64,000 nt of DNA. Source: Falsihalocynthiibacter sp042445055. GTDB lineage: Bacteria > Pseudomonadota > Alphaproteobacteria > Rhodobacterales > Rhodobacteraceae. The position numbers were made by a program, and so were the translations under genes. The notes below the pieces were generated by a model that made no database searches, had not been told where the DNA came from, and worked only from the letters and a program-made list of their open reading frames with translations. Below, piece by piece: positions 16,480 to 25,911 of this stretch. The stretch's first letter is position 1. Each line of letters opens with the position of its first letter. The stretch covers positions 992,001 to 1,056,000 of the forward strand of contig NZ_CP170339.1 of NCBI RefSeq assembly GCF_042445055.1. The letters are read 5' to 3'.

Positions 16480-17666
16480 TGGCACGATCAACCGCAGAGC
16501 AAATGCGCGCATGGACTGGGCCTGCGCTGTTCTGTTTCGGATTCCGTCCATTCTTCTTGTTCGGGGCTATATGGGCGGTCCTGGCTATGGTGATCTGGCT
16601 GATGACGCTCGCGGGTGTGATTGACCTGCCGTCACGATTTGATCGCGTGTCTTGGCATGCCCATGAGTTCCTGTTTGGCTATTTGGGCGCGGTCTTGGCG
16701 GGCTTTTTGCTGACGGCGGTGCCCAATTGGACGGGACGTTTGCCCATGGTTGGCTGGCGGTTGGCGGCACTTTTCGCGCTTTGGTTATGTGGGCGCGGCG
16801 CGGTGCTTTTCTCGGCAGTGCTTCCAGTTGCAATTGCCCCCGTGGTTGATTTGGCCTTCCCGCTAGTGCTTGGAGGGATGATCCTACGCGAGATTGTGGT
16901 AGGCAAAAACTGGCGAAATCTGATTGTGCTGGCGCTCTTGGCGATATTTACCATAGCAAACGGGCTGTTTCATATTGAGGCGTTGAGCGAGGAATACGCC
17001 GCGCAGGGCGTTGGTTTGCGACTTGGGCTTGCGACAGCGCTTGTGATGATCGCGGTCATCGGCGGGCGGATCATTCCTTCCTTCACCCGCAACTGGTTTG
17101 TGCGTCTGAATATGTCCGTTCGGCCCACACCACCGATGCAGAGGTTTGATAAACAGGTGCTTGTGGTGAGTATTTTGGCACTTGGGCTTTGGGTCGCAAA
17201 ACCCTTCGAGATATATACCGGAGTCGTAATCGTTGCTTTTGGTGTCTTGCACCTCGCTCGAATGCTTCGTTGGCAGGGGCTCCATACATTGAACGAGCCA
17301 TTGGTATTTGTCTTACACGCGGCTTATGCGTTCATTCCACTTGGCGCATTTGCGCTCGGGCTTGATCTTGTGCTTGGCAATGCAGGGACCGCAGCGGCGC
17401 AACACCTGTGGATGGTGGGTGCCGTAGCATGCATGACGATTGCTGTGATGACACGTGCTACGCTTGGACATACCGGACGCGAACTGAACGCAGATTGGAT
17501 GACTGTAGCGATTTATCTATGCTTGTTCGGGGCGGCAATCGCGCGGTTAATGACCGCTCTCTGGCTTAAGATGAGCTATGTATCGGGCGTCTTGTGGCTG
17601 GCTGGATTTGCTGGCTTTGCCCTTGCCTACGGACCCTTACTTCTCCGACCGAAACCAGAGAAGTAG
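16479..17666 (+). CDS. nnrS: NnrS family heme-copper membrane protein
   Basis: A 395-residue integral membrane protein with about 12 helices, NnrS family, which relieves nitrosative stress in other bacteria and binds heme and copper. Conserved features are FGFRPFFLFGA at the N-terminus, SWHAHEFLFGYLGAVLAGFLLTAVPNW, GGRIIPSFTRNW and a late RATLGHTGREL. The ATG at 16479 overlaps the stop of the preceding gene. It ends the nor operon and converges with hemN, seven bases apart. Confidence 0.93.
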   Translation: MARSTAEQMRAWTGPALFCFGFRPFFLFGAIWAVLAMVIWLMTLAGVIDLPSRFDRVSWHAHEFLFGYLGAVLAGFLLTAVPNWTGRLPMVGWRLAALFALWLCGRGAVLFSAVLPVAIAPVVDLAFPLVLGGMILREIVVGKNWRNLIVLALLAIFTIANGLFHIEALSEEYAAQGVGLRLGLATALVMIAVIGGRIIPSFTRNWFVRLNMSVRPTPPMQRFDKQVLVVSILALGLWVAKPFEIYTGVVIVAFGVLHLARMLRWQGLHTLNEPLVFVLHAAYAFIPLGAFALGLDLVLGNAGTAAAQHLWMVGAVACMTIAVMTRATLGHTGRELNADWMTVAIYLCLFGAAIARLMTALWLKMSYVSGVLWLAGFAGFALAYGPLLLRPKPEK

Positions 17667-17673
17667 GGGAGCG

Positions 17674-19029
17674 TTAGGAAGCTCTGGAATAGGTTACGCG
17701 ATCAGGAACGTGTTGATCTAGGCCTGCCGCGATAATGCGGGTCAGCGCGCGACCGTCCGTGTGAATTGACAGGTGCTGGCCGTCGAAATCAACGAAGTCC
17801 TGAAATGAGCCAGCGATTTTTCTAAGGTCTGGGGCGAGCGTCTTGGCATGTTCACCAAATTCGCCCTCTAGCTGGCTCAGAGCAACTTCAAATTCGCACA
17901 TCAAGAGCTCGATTGCCCTTGCGCGAAGTCGATCCTCTTGTGTCAAAGCATAGCCCTTCGCGCCCGCAAATTCGCCTGCGTTAATACGCTGAATATACGC
18001 CGCAGTCGCAGGAGCATTCTGAATGTACCCATTTGGAAACCGCGAGATTGAAGAAGCGCCAAGGCCAATCAGCGTCTGACAGGTATCCGCTGTATATCCT
18101 TGAAAATTCCGACGCAGTCGACGGTTTTGCGCGGCAGTTTCTAGTTCATCCCCAAGCCGTGCGAAATGGTCGATGCCGATGGGTGCTAGGCCCGCCTCAG
18201 AAATCTGCGCCGCGGCGCGCGTGGAAAGATGATACCGCGCCAAATCATCCGGCAGGGCCTGTTCATCAATCAACTTCTGACGCTTTGATGCCCAAGGCAC
18301 ATGCGCATAACCAAACAAAGCGATGCGATCTGGAGCAAAGTTTAGCACTTTGTCGACGGTATCGGTTAGACGCTCTAGCGTTTGATGTGGCAACCCATAG
18401 ACCAGATCCGCGTTAAGCGATTTGATCCCCGCCGCGCGAAGGTGGTCGACACAGGCCTTGGTGATGTCAAAAGGTTGCGCGCGGCCGATTGCGGCCTGTA
18501 CCTCTGGATCGAAATCCTGAATGCCAATTGATGCGCGTTTCATTCCATTGGCCGCCAGTGCGTCGATCTTGTCGCGATCAACCATGGTTGGGTCTATCTC
18601 GACGGAAAACTCAAAATCCTCGTCAGGCAGAAAAACATTAAATATCGCCTGCGCCAAACGGTGAATTAGATGCGGTGGAAGAATAGTCGGCGTGCCACCT
18701 CCCCAATGAAGCCGCCCCATCCGAAGCCCGTCAGGTATGGTTTTCTGGACCAGTTTCAGCTCGGCTTCGAGCGTTTCGATATAGCTTTCGACGGGAGCCA
18801 GCGTTTGAGTGCCCTGCGTGTGGCAGGCGCAAAACCAGCACAGCCGCTCGCAAAAAGGGATGTGAATATAAACGGATACGGGAATGTCTGGATCAAGGCT
18901 CTCGAGCGCGCGGAGTTGCATGTCCGAACCACATTGCGACGTGAACATTGCGGCGGTCGGATAAGATGTGTAGCGCGGCACGCGTGCGTCGAACAGGCCG
19001 TAGGCTTTGAGCTTTTCGATGTTTTCCAT
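17674..19029 (-). CDS. hemN: Oxygen-independent coproporphyrinogen III oxidase
   Basis: A 451-residue radical-SAM enzyme that converts coproporphyrinogen III to protoporphyrinogen IX without oxygen, supplying heme for NorB/NorC under anoxia. The iron-sulfur motif is CERLCWFC (Cys60, Cys64, Cys67) followed by another Cys69, as in HemN. HWGGGTPT and the C-terminal HemN domain are present. The ATG at 19029 follows AAGGAG. An FNR-type box at 19064-19077 lies 35-48 bases upstream, consistent with low-oxygen induction. Confidence 0.95.
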   Translation of the reverse strand: MENIEKLKAYGLFDARVPRYTSYPTAAMFTSQCGSDMQLRALESLDPDIPVSVYIHIPFCERLCWFCACHTQGTQTLAPVESYIETLEAELKLVQKTIPDGLRMGRLHWGGGTPTILPPHLIHRLAQAIFNVFLPDEDFEFSVEIDPTMVDRDKIDALAANGMKRASIGIQDFDPEVQAAIGRAQPFDITKACVDHLRAAGIKSLNADLVYGLPHQTLERLTDTVDKVLNFAPDRIALFGYAHVPWASKRQKLIDEQALPDDLARYHLSTRAAAQISEAGLAPIGIDHFARLGDELETAAQNRRLRRNFQGYTADTCQTLIGLGASSISRFPNGYIQNAPATAAYIQRINAGEFAGAKGYALTQEDRLRARAIELLMCEFEVALSQLEGEFGEHAKTLAPDLRKIAGSFQDFVDFDGQHLSIHTDGRALTRIIAAGLDQHVPDRVTYSRAS

Positions 19030-19063
19030 GCGCACTCCTTAGATACAACTCGTGGTGCGAACA

Positions 19064-19077
19064 TTGATGTAGGACAA
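19064..19077. promoter_or_regulatory. FNR/FnrL-type box upstream of hemN
   Basis: Read on the hemN strand: TTGTC-CTAC-ATCAA, one half-site perfect to the FNR consensus TTGAT-N4-ATCAA. It is centred about 41 bases before the hemN start. FnrL control of hemN is known in relatives. Confidence 0.65.
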
Positions 19078-19328
19078 ATTTATCGAAAGAAAAGTTCGCT
19101 GTGACAATTTGCGAAGGGAAGTGGGCGCTGGTTGTATCTAGTAACGCGCATGTGTTGCTACGAATTCGGGCGATGCCATCGTGCGCAAGATGAAAAGAAA
19201 ACTCGCGTCAAGAAATTGGACTAACGGCACTTTCTATCGATTTGTGATCTCGGTAATGTCAGTGAACCCCTTCAGGTTTGGTAAGCCATGCCCGATCTGA
19301 TTGATTGCGTCTATGAAAGGACTGTTTC

Positions 19329-20066
19329 TTGATCTCAGACCCGTCAACTCTTCCGACCAAATTTCAGGACCGCGTTCGCGAGCATCTAATCGACAACGTT
19401 CGCCGTGTTTCGAGCTTTGAATTCGAAGATCGCCGATATTGGGTGAAGCAGGCGGAAGTGGTGAAAGGGCGGATGCGGCTTTTCAAGCCCGCGCCAAAAC
19501 GCAACTTCATCAGAGAATTGAACGCTTACAAAACGTTACATTCTATGGGCGTGCCAGTTCCCGAAGTTGTTATGGAGGGGGAGACATATTTTGTCCTCGA
19601 GGATGTGGGCCCAACGCTAAGTTCGCTGTGGCGTGCGGATACGCCGTCGGTGGCGGCGCGTGCAGAAGTTTCTGCGCAGGCAGGCATCGCGCTCGCGCGG
19701 TTGCACGCATTGGGTAGCAGTCATGGTCGCCCTGTCGCAAAAGATATCTGTTGGGATGGGAGTGAGATTACATTCTTGGATTTGGAAAACTATTCACCGC
19801 GGCGCAACGGTGCGCGTGGACGAGCACGCGATGTCTTGTGCTTTGTACATAGTCTTTGCTCACAACCCGTTACCGACGACATAGCGCTTCAGGCGGCAAC
19901 AGACGGATATCGAGAAAACGACTGTCACGGTGTGTGGGAAGAGGCGCGGGCGTTCACACATCGCTGGGGGTTCGTAGAATTCTTTACGCGCCCAATTCAG
20001 ATGCGCAAGGAACCTCATGCACGAGAGTTCAAATCGCTGCCTAAGGTCCTAAAGATATTCGAGTGA
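19329..20066 (+). CDS. Kinase-fold phosphotransferase, WaaP/Kdo-kinase-like
   Basis: A 245-residue protein with a compact kinase fold. The catalytic part reads HGRPVAKDICWDGSEITFLDLE, in which Asp residues match the catalytic loop and the metal-binding position of lipopolysaccharide kinases and aminoglycoside phosphotransferase relatives. An ATP-binding Lys may lie in the N-terminal YWVKQAEV. The start appears to be TTG (19329) with AAAGGA upstream; no in-frame ATG is near. It likely phosphorylates an envelope sugar, but the substrate is not shown. Transcribed away from hemN. Confidence 0.7.
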   Translation: MISDPSTLPTKFQDRVREHLIDNVRRVSSFEFEDRRYWVKQAEVVKGRMRLFKPAPKRNFIRELNAYKTLHSMGVPVPEVVMEGETYFVLEDVGPTLSSLWRADTPSVAARAEVSAQAGIALARLHALGSSHGRPVAKDICWDGSEITFLDLENYSPRRNGARGRARDVLCFVHSLCSQPVTDDIALQAATDGYRENDCHGVWEEARAFTHRWGFVEFFTRPIQMRKEPHAREFKSLPKVLKIFE

Positions 20067-20113
20067 TCTGCTCGTGCAAATGTCTTCTCTGTCACGCCAC
20101 GGAGTAACGACTG

Positions 20114-21199
20114 CTACTTCGCGATTTTGTCCGCAAGCAGCCTTCCGATGAACTGAGTTCCCTGGAAGCTTGAGAAAATGATCGCCAAGACTGAGGTCAT
20201 GGGAACAGCAAGGATTGCGCCCGGAATGCCCCAGAGTGCGGCCCAAAATGACAAGGCGACCAAGACGACTGTTGGGCTTAGGTCAACGCGGTGCCCAATA
20301 ACGCGCGGTTCTACAATGTTTCCGACCACGAATTGTACAACGCCAAGGCAAACGCCAAGAGATATTGTGAGCGGAATTGAGACGAACTGTGCAAGCGACA
20401 AGATCACCGGAAATGCGACACCGAGATAAGAACCGATATACGGAATGTAATTGAGTAGCCCGATCACAACGGCCCAGAAGAACGCAAAATCAATTCCAAA
20501 TAGCTTCAGAATAACAAAGCTGACTACGGCGAGAAGCACGTTGATGAGTGTTTTCGTGACCAGATAGTAGCCAACCCTCGTATTGATTTCATTCATCAGG
20601 TCGAGCGTTTTTTGCCCTTCTTCTACCGTTGGAAAGGCGCCGAGGACTTTGGACTTAAAGGCCTTGCGTTCGCCAAGAAGGAACGCCGCGTAAATTACAA
20701 TCAAGAGGAATGACGTGCTCATGTTTGTGAAACCACTGAGCACTTTAAGTAGGATCAAGCGCAGGTCGAACGACTCAATCGTAACTGCGCGAAGTTCGTT
20801 CCAGATGTTTTCTTTGTCCAATGAGTATTTTGCCGCGGCTCGATCAATAAGCAGATCGAGGTTGGCCTCGTATATCGGAGCAACTTCTGCGATCTCACGC
20901 ACAGTTGCCGATGCGAGTACGACTAGGAACAGAAACGGAATACTGAAAATGGCAAGTATCGCTAGCCGCAACCAGACGTCCGATACATGGCGAAAACCAG
21001 GGAGGCGCTTCAATCCATCGGTTGCGGAAATAATGATATAGACCGCAATAACCGCGCCGACTAATGGCAAAATGATCGCGCGTCCTGCATACAGCAGCCA
21101 ACCTATGGAGAGGGCCAAGAAAACTGCGAGGGCAAAATTGAGCAGTGGCGCATTTTTCACGTATGCGTTGTCCTCTGTTAAAGGTGGTTGGTCATGCAA
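20114..21199 (-). CDS. AI-2E family (PerM/TqsA-type) membrane protein
   Basis: A 361-residue integral membrane protein with about seven to eight helices, AI-2E transporter family. The conserved C-terminal block is present: IGLLNYIPYIGSYLGVAFPV, GNIVEPRVIGHRVDLSP and FWAALWGIPGAILAVPM. Members export autoinducer-2 or act as sodium-proton antiporters; specificity is not readable. The start is uncertain: TTG at 21199 gives the full frame, while a GTG at 21160 has AGAGGA upstream. Confidence 0.85.
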   Translation of the reverse strand: MHDQPPLTEDNAYVKNAPLLNFALAVFLALSIGWLLYAGRAIILPLVGAVIAVYIIISATDGLKRLPGFRHVSDVWLRLAILAIFSIPFLFLVVLASATVREIAEVAPIYEANLDLLIDRAAAKYSLDKENIWNELRAVTIESFDLRLILLKVLSGFTNMSTSFLLIVIYAAFLLGERKAFKSKVLGAFPTVEEGQKTLDLMNEINTRVGYYLVTKTLINVLLAVVSFVILKLFGIDFAFFWAVVIGLLNYIPYIGSYLGVAFPVILSLAQFVSIPLTISLGVCLGVVQFVVGNIVEPRVIGHRVDLSPTVVLVALSFWAALWGIPGAILAVPMTSVLAIIFSSFQGTQFIGRLLADKIAK

Positions 21200-21371
21200 A
21201 GCGCCAGCAGGCGGCTAATATTCGGATTTATATGGTATCTTTGTTGTCGGATTAAGCAAGCCGCAAGACTGTTGCCTTAGAAATGAAGTCACGCTTTCGC
21301 CCGTTCCGGTTTGCGAAATGCTGTCTCTTCACTGTGGTGTTTACAAATAATTGACAAATATAGATATCGTC

Positions 21372-21387
21372 TTTACAAATTTTTACC
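21372..21387. promoter_or_regulatory. Candidate GntR site upstream of the RraA-like gene
   Basis: TTTACAAATTTTTACC, matching 14 of 16 positions with TTTACACATTTTTACA at 24801-24816 in front of dctP. A second shared string, TTTACAAATAA, lies at 21340-21350. The GntR gene two genes on is the likely binder. Confidence 0.45.
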
Positions 21388-21426
21388 GAGGCCCATTTTG
21401 CCGGTAAATACTGAGGAATACCCCAA

Positions 21427-22143
21427 ATGCACGAGATTGATTCCAAACTTCACGATGTCCTTATGGGGGTCAGTACCGCTACGCTGACTACGGCGATGTT
21501 TAAGCGCGGATTTAAGAATATCTATATTCAGAACATTCGCCGGATGAACCCCGGGCCAAATATGGTCGGGTTTGCGTATACGCTTCGGTATATTCCGTCA
21601 CGCGAAGACCTTGACGGCCTAGAAACCTTTGCTGATCAGGAGAATCCCCAGCGCAAAGGTGTCGAAGAATGCCCCGCGGGCGCGGTATTCGTCATCGATT
21701 CTCGGGAAGATGCTAGTGCTGCGTCGGCCGGAGGAATTCTCGCGACGCGTCTAAGCGTGCGCGGGTGTCGCGGTATCGTAACAGATGGTGGTTTTCGGGA
21801 TGCGCCAGAAATCGCCAAGATGAAGATGCCTGCCTATCACAACCGACCAAGTGCGCCTACCAACTTGACCAAGCATCATGCCGTTGGCATTAACGAACCG
21901 ATTGCTTGTGGCGGCGTTTCGGTCTTCCCTGGTGATATTCTCGTAGGGGATAATGAAGGCGTTGTTGTGCTGCCCAAGCACATCGCGAGTGAGGTCGCTC
22001 AAGAAGCTGTCGAAATGACTGCGTTTGAGGATTTCGTTCTCGAATGTGTGCAAGATGGCGCATCGACATTCGGATTGTATCCGCCTACAGACCCGAAAAC
22101 AGAGGAAAAGTACCTAGCGTGGCGAAAGAAGAACAACCGATAG
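21427..22143 (+). CDS. RraA-like aldolase/decarboxylase family protein
   Basis: A 238-residue protein of the RraA/HMG-aldolase fold. It contains the family glycine-rich AGGILATRLSVRGCRGIVTDGGFRDAPEI, in which the Arg and Asp bind substrate and metal in 4-hydroxy-4-methyl-2-oxoglutarate aldolases, and GDILVGDNEGVVVLP. Residues after the DGG..RD match class II pyruvate aldolases, so it more likely acts on a 2-keto acid than on RNase E. It opens a catabolic cluster with a GntR regulator, a dehydrogenase and a TRAP transporter. The next gene overlaps its end. Confidence 0.8.
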   Translation: MHEIDSKLHDVLMGVSTATLTTAMFKRGFKNIYIQNIRRMNPGPNMVGFAYTLRYIPSREDLDGLETFADQENPQRKGVEECPAGAVFVIDSREDASAASAGGILATRLSVRGCRGIVTDGGFRDAPEIAKMKMPAYHNRPSAPTNLTKHHAVGINEPIACGGVSVFPGDILVGDNEGVVVLPKHIASEVAQEAVEMTAFEDFVLECVQDGASTFGLYPPTDPKTEEKYLAWRKKNNR

Positions 22144-22871
22144 GAACAACAGGCAGCGAACAGGATATTAAGCCTGTTCGTCGCCCCGTTCGTGACCGAA
22201 CGCTCTCGGACCGTGTCTATGAGCGGATCGTGTCTATGATCGTGGAGGGGGAGTTCGCGGTTGGCGTCAAGCTGCCCACGGAGTTCGTTCTAAGCGAGCG
22301 CCTTGAGGTTAGTCGACCTGTTTTGCGGCAGGCGCTCAAGCAACTCCGCGAGGACGGGCTTGTTGTATCGCGCCAAGGGTCGGGTTCCTATGTGACGCGC
22401 CGCCCTGATGGTTCGGTCCTTGATTTCGCGCCGGTTGGCTCAATCGCTGACATCCAGCGCACGTTCGAATTTCGCGCAGCAATCGAGGGGGAGGCCGCGT
22501 ACCTTGCGGCAAAACGCCGGAGTGAGCGCGATATTCAGAAAATGAAGAAGGCGTTCGATGAGTTGGACCGCTGTGTGCGTGCCAACGAATTGGGGGTCGA
22601 GGCCGACGAGGAACTCCACTTGGCGATATGTGATGCTGCCGATAATCGGTATTTCACGACCGCGCTTAATTCCATGAAGGCAAATATCCTGACGGGGATG
22701 AACCTTACGCGCAATCTCTCACTGACAAAACCGGCCGCTCGGCTTGAGCTTGTTCAGGCCGAGCACAGCGATATCCTTGAAGCAATTATTTCTGGCGATG
22801 CCGAGGCCGCGAGAGTCGCAATGCGATTGCACGTGGATAATGCGCGCAAACGGGTTTTTGAGGGATCATAG
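22119..22871 (+). CDS. GntR/FadR-subfamily regulator of the catabolic cluster
   Basis: A 250-residue regulator with an N-terminal winged HTH (about 30-95, LSDRVYERIVSMIVEGEF ... SRPVLRQALKQLREDGLV) and a C-terminal FCD ligand domain whose Asp/His residues (EADEELHLAICDAADN, HSDILEAI, LHVDNARKR) fit metal-dependent binding of small organic acids. The GTG at 22119 is chosen since a purine-rich GAGGAAAA lies upstream; it overlaps the end of the RraA-like gene by 25 bases. Probably represses this cluster until the substrate is present. Confidence 0.85.
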   Translation: MAKEEQPIGTTGSEQDIKPVRRPVRDRTLSDRVYERIVSMIVEGEFAVGVKLPTEFVLSERLEVSRPVLRQALKQLREDGLVVSRQGSGSYVTRRPDGSVLDFAPVGSIADIQRTFEFRAAIEGEAAYLAAKRRSERDIQKMKKAFDELDRCVRANELGVEADEELHLAICDAADNRYFTTALNSMKANILTGMNLTRNLSLTKPAARLELVQAEHSDILEAIISGDAEAARVAMRLHVDNARKRVFEGS

Positions 22872-23099
22872 GACGGTACGCGCCGATTTTGAGCGCTAAA
22901 TTCGATTGTAATACGCAGCTCAAGATTTCTTTTGCTTTATTATAAGATACGCCTTTTTTTAACACATGAAATTATCTACAACTCCAGCGCGCGCATAGAT
23001 TTGTGAGCGCTTTGAATATTGTATCCAATCTGTTAAGTGTGGCAGAGCCGCTGCGAGCCAGCGGTGCTATGGTACGAAAAAGGCCTCGGAGGGCGGAAT

Positions 23100-24602
23100 A
23101 TGCTAGTTGGAAAACATTTGATCGCAGGAGAGTGGGTCGACACCGATGACCACTTTGAAAACACGCCCGTTTCTGGCGCGGCGGATTCGTTCGCAGTAGG
23201 GACGCCGGAGTTAGTTGACCGTGCGGCGCGCGCCGCAGAAGAAGCATTCAAAGAATACGGATACTCGTCGCGCGAATCCCGCGCCAAGTTCCTGAACGCG
23301 ATTGCAGACGAGATTGACGCGCGCGGCGAAGATTTGACCGCGATGGGCGTAAAAGAGACAGGCCTTCCAGAAGCGCGCTTGAACGGTGAGCGTGGCCGTA
23401 CTGTTGGACAGCTTCGTCTGTTTGCAGAGCACATTGAGAAGGGGGATTACCTCGATCGCCGTTTTGATGAGGCCCTTCCTGATCGTGCGCCGCTTCCGCG
23501 CCCCGAAATCCGCATGATGCAGCGTCCGATTGGTCCGGTAGCAGTATTTGGCGCTTCCAACTTCCCGTTGGCGTTCTCCACCGCAGGTGGTGATACTGCT
23601 GCAGCGTTGGCCGCAGGTTGCCCTGTTGTGGTGAAGGGCCACTCTGCGCATCCGGGCGTTTCTGATATCGTCGCTCAGGCAATTCATGCCGCGATTGAGA
23701 AATGCGGTGTGCACGCAGGCGTGTTTAGCCAAATCCAAGGTGGCAATCGCGCCGTTGGTCAGGCTTGCGTTCAGCACCCATTGATCAAGGCTGTTGGCTT
23801 TACTGGTTCGCTTGCGGGTGGTCGTGCGTTGTTCGATCTCTGTGCAGCACGTCCAGAGCCGATCCCATTCTTTGGTGAGTTGGGTTCCGTTAACCCAATG
23901 TTCATGCTTCCAAACCAAGTCGCGGCAAACGGCGAGAGCCTTGGCCAAGGTTGGGCTGGTTCGCTGACGATGGGTGCGGGGCAGTTCTGTACTAACCCAG
24001 GAATCGCAGTTGTCTTTGAAGGCGCAGAGAGCGAAGCATTCGTTAAGTCCGCTCAGGAAGCTTTGGATAAAGTTGGCGGTCAAACCATGCTGACTGACGG
24101 CATTGCTTCTGCGTTCCATTCTGGTCGTGACCGTGTAGCTGCAACCAAGGGTGTTCAAACGCTCTTGACTACAAGCTGTGATGCGCGCAACGCGACACCT
24201 TACTTGTTCCAGACAACAGCTGCGGAATGGCTTGCGAACGAAGAACTAGGCGAAGAGGTCTTTGGCCCACTTGGTCTGGTTGTAGTTGCAAAAGATGAAG
24301 ACGAGATGGTCGCAGTGGCCGAGAACCTCGTTGGTCAGCTCACATGCACGCTGCACATGAATGACGCCGACACAGCGTTCGCGCGCCGCTTGCTCCCGAT
24401 TCTTGAGCGCAAGGCGGGCCGTATTTTGGCGAACGGTTTCCCGACAGGCGTAGAAGTTTGCGACACAATGGTTCATGGCGGACCATACCCCGCGTCGACC
24501 AACTTTGGCGCAACTTCGGTTGGCACGCTCTCTATCCGTCGCTTCTTGCGTCCAGTGAGCTATCAAAACCTCCCAGAAAGCATTCTTCCTGCTGATCTCT
24601 AG
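23100..24602 (+). CDS. Aldehyde dehydrogenase, 2-oxoglutarate-semialdehyde type
   Basis: A 500-residue NAD(P)-dependent aldehyde dehydrogenase. It starts GKHLIAGEWV and has FGELGSVNPMF with the catalytic Glu, and GAGQFCTNPG with the catalytic Cys, the pattern of ketoglutarate semialdehyde (2,5-dioxopentanoate) dehydrogenases, which finish oxidation of pentoses, hexarates or hydroxyproline to 2-oxoglutarate. RBS GGAGG precedes the ATG at 23100. The 228 bases between it and the GntR gene hold an AT-rich promoter-like region but no recognised box. A terminator follows at 24627. Confidence 0.87.
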   Translation: MLVGKHLIAGEWVDTDDHFENTPVSGAADSFAVGTPELVDRAARAAEEAFKEYGYSSRESRAKFLNAIADEIDARGEDLTAMGVKETGLPEARLNGERGRTVGQLRLFAEHIEKGDYLDRRFDEALPDRAPLPRPEIRMMQRPIGPVAVFGASNFPLAFSTAGGDTAAALAAGCPVVVKGHSAHPGVSDIVAQAIHAAIEKCGVHAGVFSQIQGGNRAVGQACVQHPLIKAVGFTGSLAGGRALFDLCAARPEPIPFFGELGSVNPMFMLPNQVAANGESLGQGWAGSLTMGAGQFCTNPGIAVVFEGAESEAFVKSAQEALDKVGGQTMLTDGIASAFHSGRDRVAATKGVQTLLTTSCDARNATPYLFQTTAAEWLANEELGEEVFGPLGLVVVAKDEDEMVAVAENLVGQLTCTLHMNDADTAFARRLLPILERKAGRILANGFPTGVEVCDTMVHGGPYPASTNFGATSVGTLSIRRFLRPVSYQNLPESILPADL

Positions 24603-24626
24603 GGGATCTACAAAAACGGTTATAGT

Positions 24627-24654
24627 AGGGCTCGCTTTTGCGGGCCCTTCTTTT
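24627..24654 (+). terminator. Rho-independent terminator after the aldehyde dehydrogenase gene
   Basis: Stem AGGGCTCG / CGGGCCCT with a six-base loop and one G-T pair, followed by TTCTTTT. Confidence 0.75.
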
Positions 24655-24800
24655 ATGGGGGACAGGGGGAATCGAAGAGAAAATCAGTCCGATTACGAGC
24701 GCTGCATTCCGCTGAAATTTTGTGCATCGAATATGTATTTCCTTAGTGCCTTGAATTTAATGAATTAAATTTGCGTTTTCTGCCAAATTGTTTTGTTGCG

Positions 24801-24816
24801 TTTACACATTTTTACA
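24801..24816. promoter_or_regulatory. Candidate GntR site upstream of dctP
   Basis: TTTACACATTTTTACA, near match to 21372-21387, followed by AAATAAG so that TTTTACAAATAA repeats the second shared string. It lies about 45-60 bases before the transporter operon start. Confidence 0.45.
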
Positions 24817-24858
24817 AATAAGTTGATCGGGTAACAAATTGGATTTGGGAGGATCCCT

Positions 24859-25845
24859 ATGACTAAACCAATCAATAAATTCTGGGCTGGCGCGATGGGC
24901 GTGGCTCTTGCATTCGGTGCAACAGGTGCGATGGCAAAAGAGCTTCGCGGCTGGAACATCCACGTTGAAGACTACCCTGTTTCTCACGGCATGGAGCAAT
25001 TCGTTGCCGAAGTCGCTGATAAGACTGGCGGCGAGATCACTGGTAAAGTTTATCACGGCGGTGTGCTGGGAAGTCAGCCAGATGCGATTGAACAACTTCG
25101 CCTCGGCGCTCTTGACTTTGGCGTATTCAGCCTCGGCCCAATGGGTCAGGCCGTACCAGAAGCAAACGTTGTTTCGCTTCCGTTTATCTTCAAATCCATT
25201 CCTCAGATGTACGAGTTGATGGATGGCGAAGTAGGGGCCGCAATCGACGCTGGCATGCAGAAGAAAGGCATCAAAGCACTGGCATTCTACGATGCGGGCG
25301 CGCGCTCTTTCTATAACTCGATCAAACCTGTGAACGAGCCTGCTGACGTTGAAGGTATGAAGGTTCGCGTTATGAACAACGACTTGTTCGTTGGCATGAT
25401 CGAGTCCCTCGGCGGCAACGCGACACCAATGGCGTTCGGCGAAGTGTATCAATCCATCAAGACTGGTGTTGTTGACGGTGCGGAAAACAACCCGCCTTCC
25501 TATGAGTCGACAAACCACTTCCAAGTGGCACAATACTACTCGCTCTCCGAGCACCTTATCATTCCAGAGTGTCTCTGCATGAGCTTGAAGACATGGGAAA
25601 GCTTTACTCCTGAGCAGCAAGAAGCTGTGAAAACTGCGGCGATGGATTCTGCTATGAAACAGCGCGAGCTGTGGCAGGCACGCGAAGCAGCGTCGATGGA
25701 AAAAGTTAAAGAAGGTGGTGTTGAAGTTAACACAATCGAAGACAAGGCTGCATTCCAAGCTGCGATGGCGCCTGTTTACGAGCAATACCTTGCGGCCAGC
25801 CCCGACATGGCTGACCTTGTGAAAATGATCCAATCTGCGGAATAA
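24859..25845 (+). CDS. dctP: TRAP transporter substrate-binding protein (DctP)
   Basis: A 328-residue periplasmic binding protein that delivers an organic or sugar acid to the DctQM permease. The signal peptide ends at GAMA (about residue 26). Body segments GGVLGSQPDAIEQLRLGALDFGVFSLGPM and GFLRV-equivalent KVRVMNND with the carboxylate-binding Arg in this position, and FGEVYQSIKTGVVDGAENNP, are hallmarks of the DctP family. The ATG follows GGGAGGATCC. Given its neighbours the substrate is probably a hexuronate, aldarate or related acid. Confidence 0.93.
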   Translation: MTKPINKFWAGAMGVALAFGATGAMAKELRGWNIHVEDYPVSHGMEQFVAEVADKTGGEITGKVYHGGVLGSQPDAIEQLRLGALDFGVFSLGPMGQAVPEANVVSLPFIFKSIPQMYELMDGEVGAAIDAGMQKKGIKALAFYDAGARSFYNSIKPVNEPADVEGMKVRVMNNDLFVGMIESLGGNATPMAFGEVYQSIKTGVVDGAENNPPSYESTNHFQVAQYYSLSEHLIIPECLCMSLKTWESFTPEQQEAVKTAAMDSAMKQRELWQAREAASMEKVKEGGVEVNTIEDKAAFQAAMAPVYEQYLAASPDMADLVKMIQSAE

Positions 25846-25861
25846 TTCGCATGGATAGAGG

Positions 25862-25896
25862 CCGCGCGGACCAACTGGTTCGCGCGGTTCTTCTTT
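25862..25896 (+). terminator. Intercistronic hairpin between dctP and dctQ
   Basis: Arms CCGCGCGGACC and GGTTCGCGCGG pair with a four-base loop, then TTCTTCTTT. In TRAP operons such a hairpin commonly lowers permease expression relative to the binding protein or protects the dctP transcript. Confidence 0.65.
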
Positions 25897-25911
25897 GGGA
25901 GAATGAAAAAA

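Noticed and set aside
23211..24158. Long open frame antisense to the aldehyde dehydrogenase gene
   Set aside because: No family similarity and complementary to a clear enzyme; caused by codon bias.
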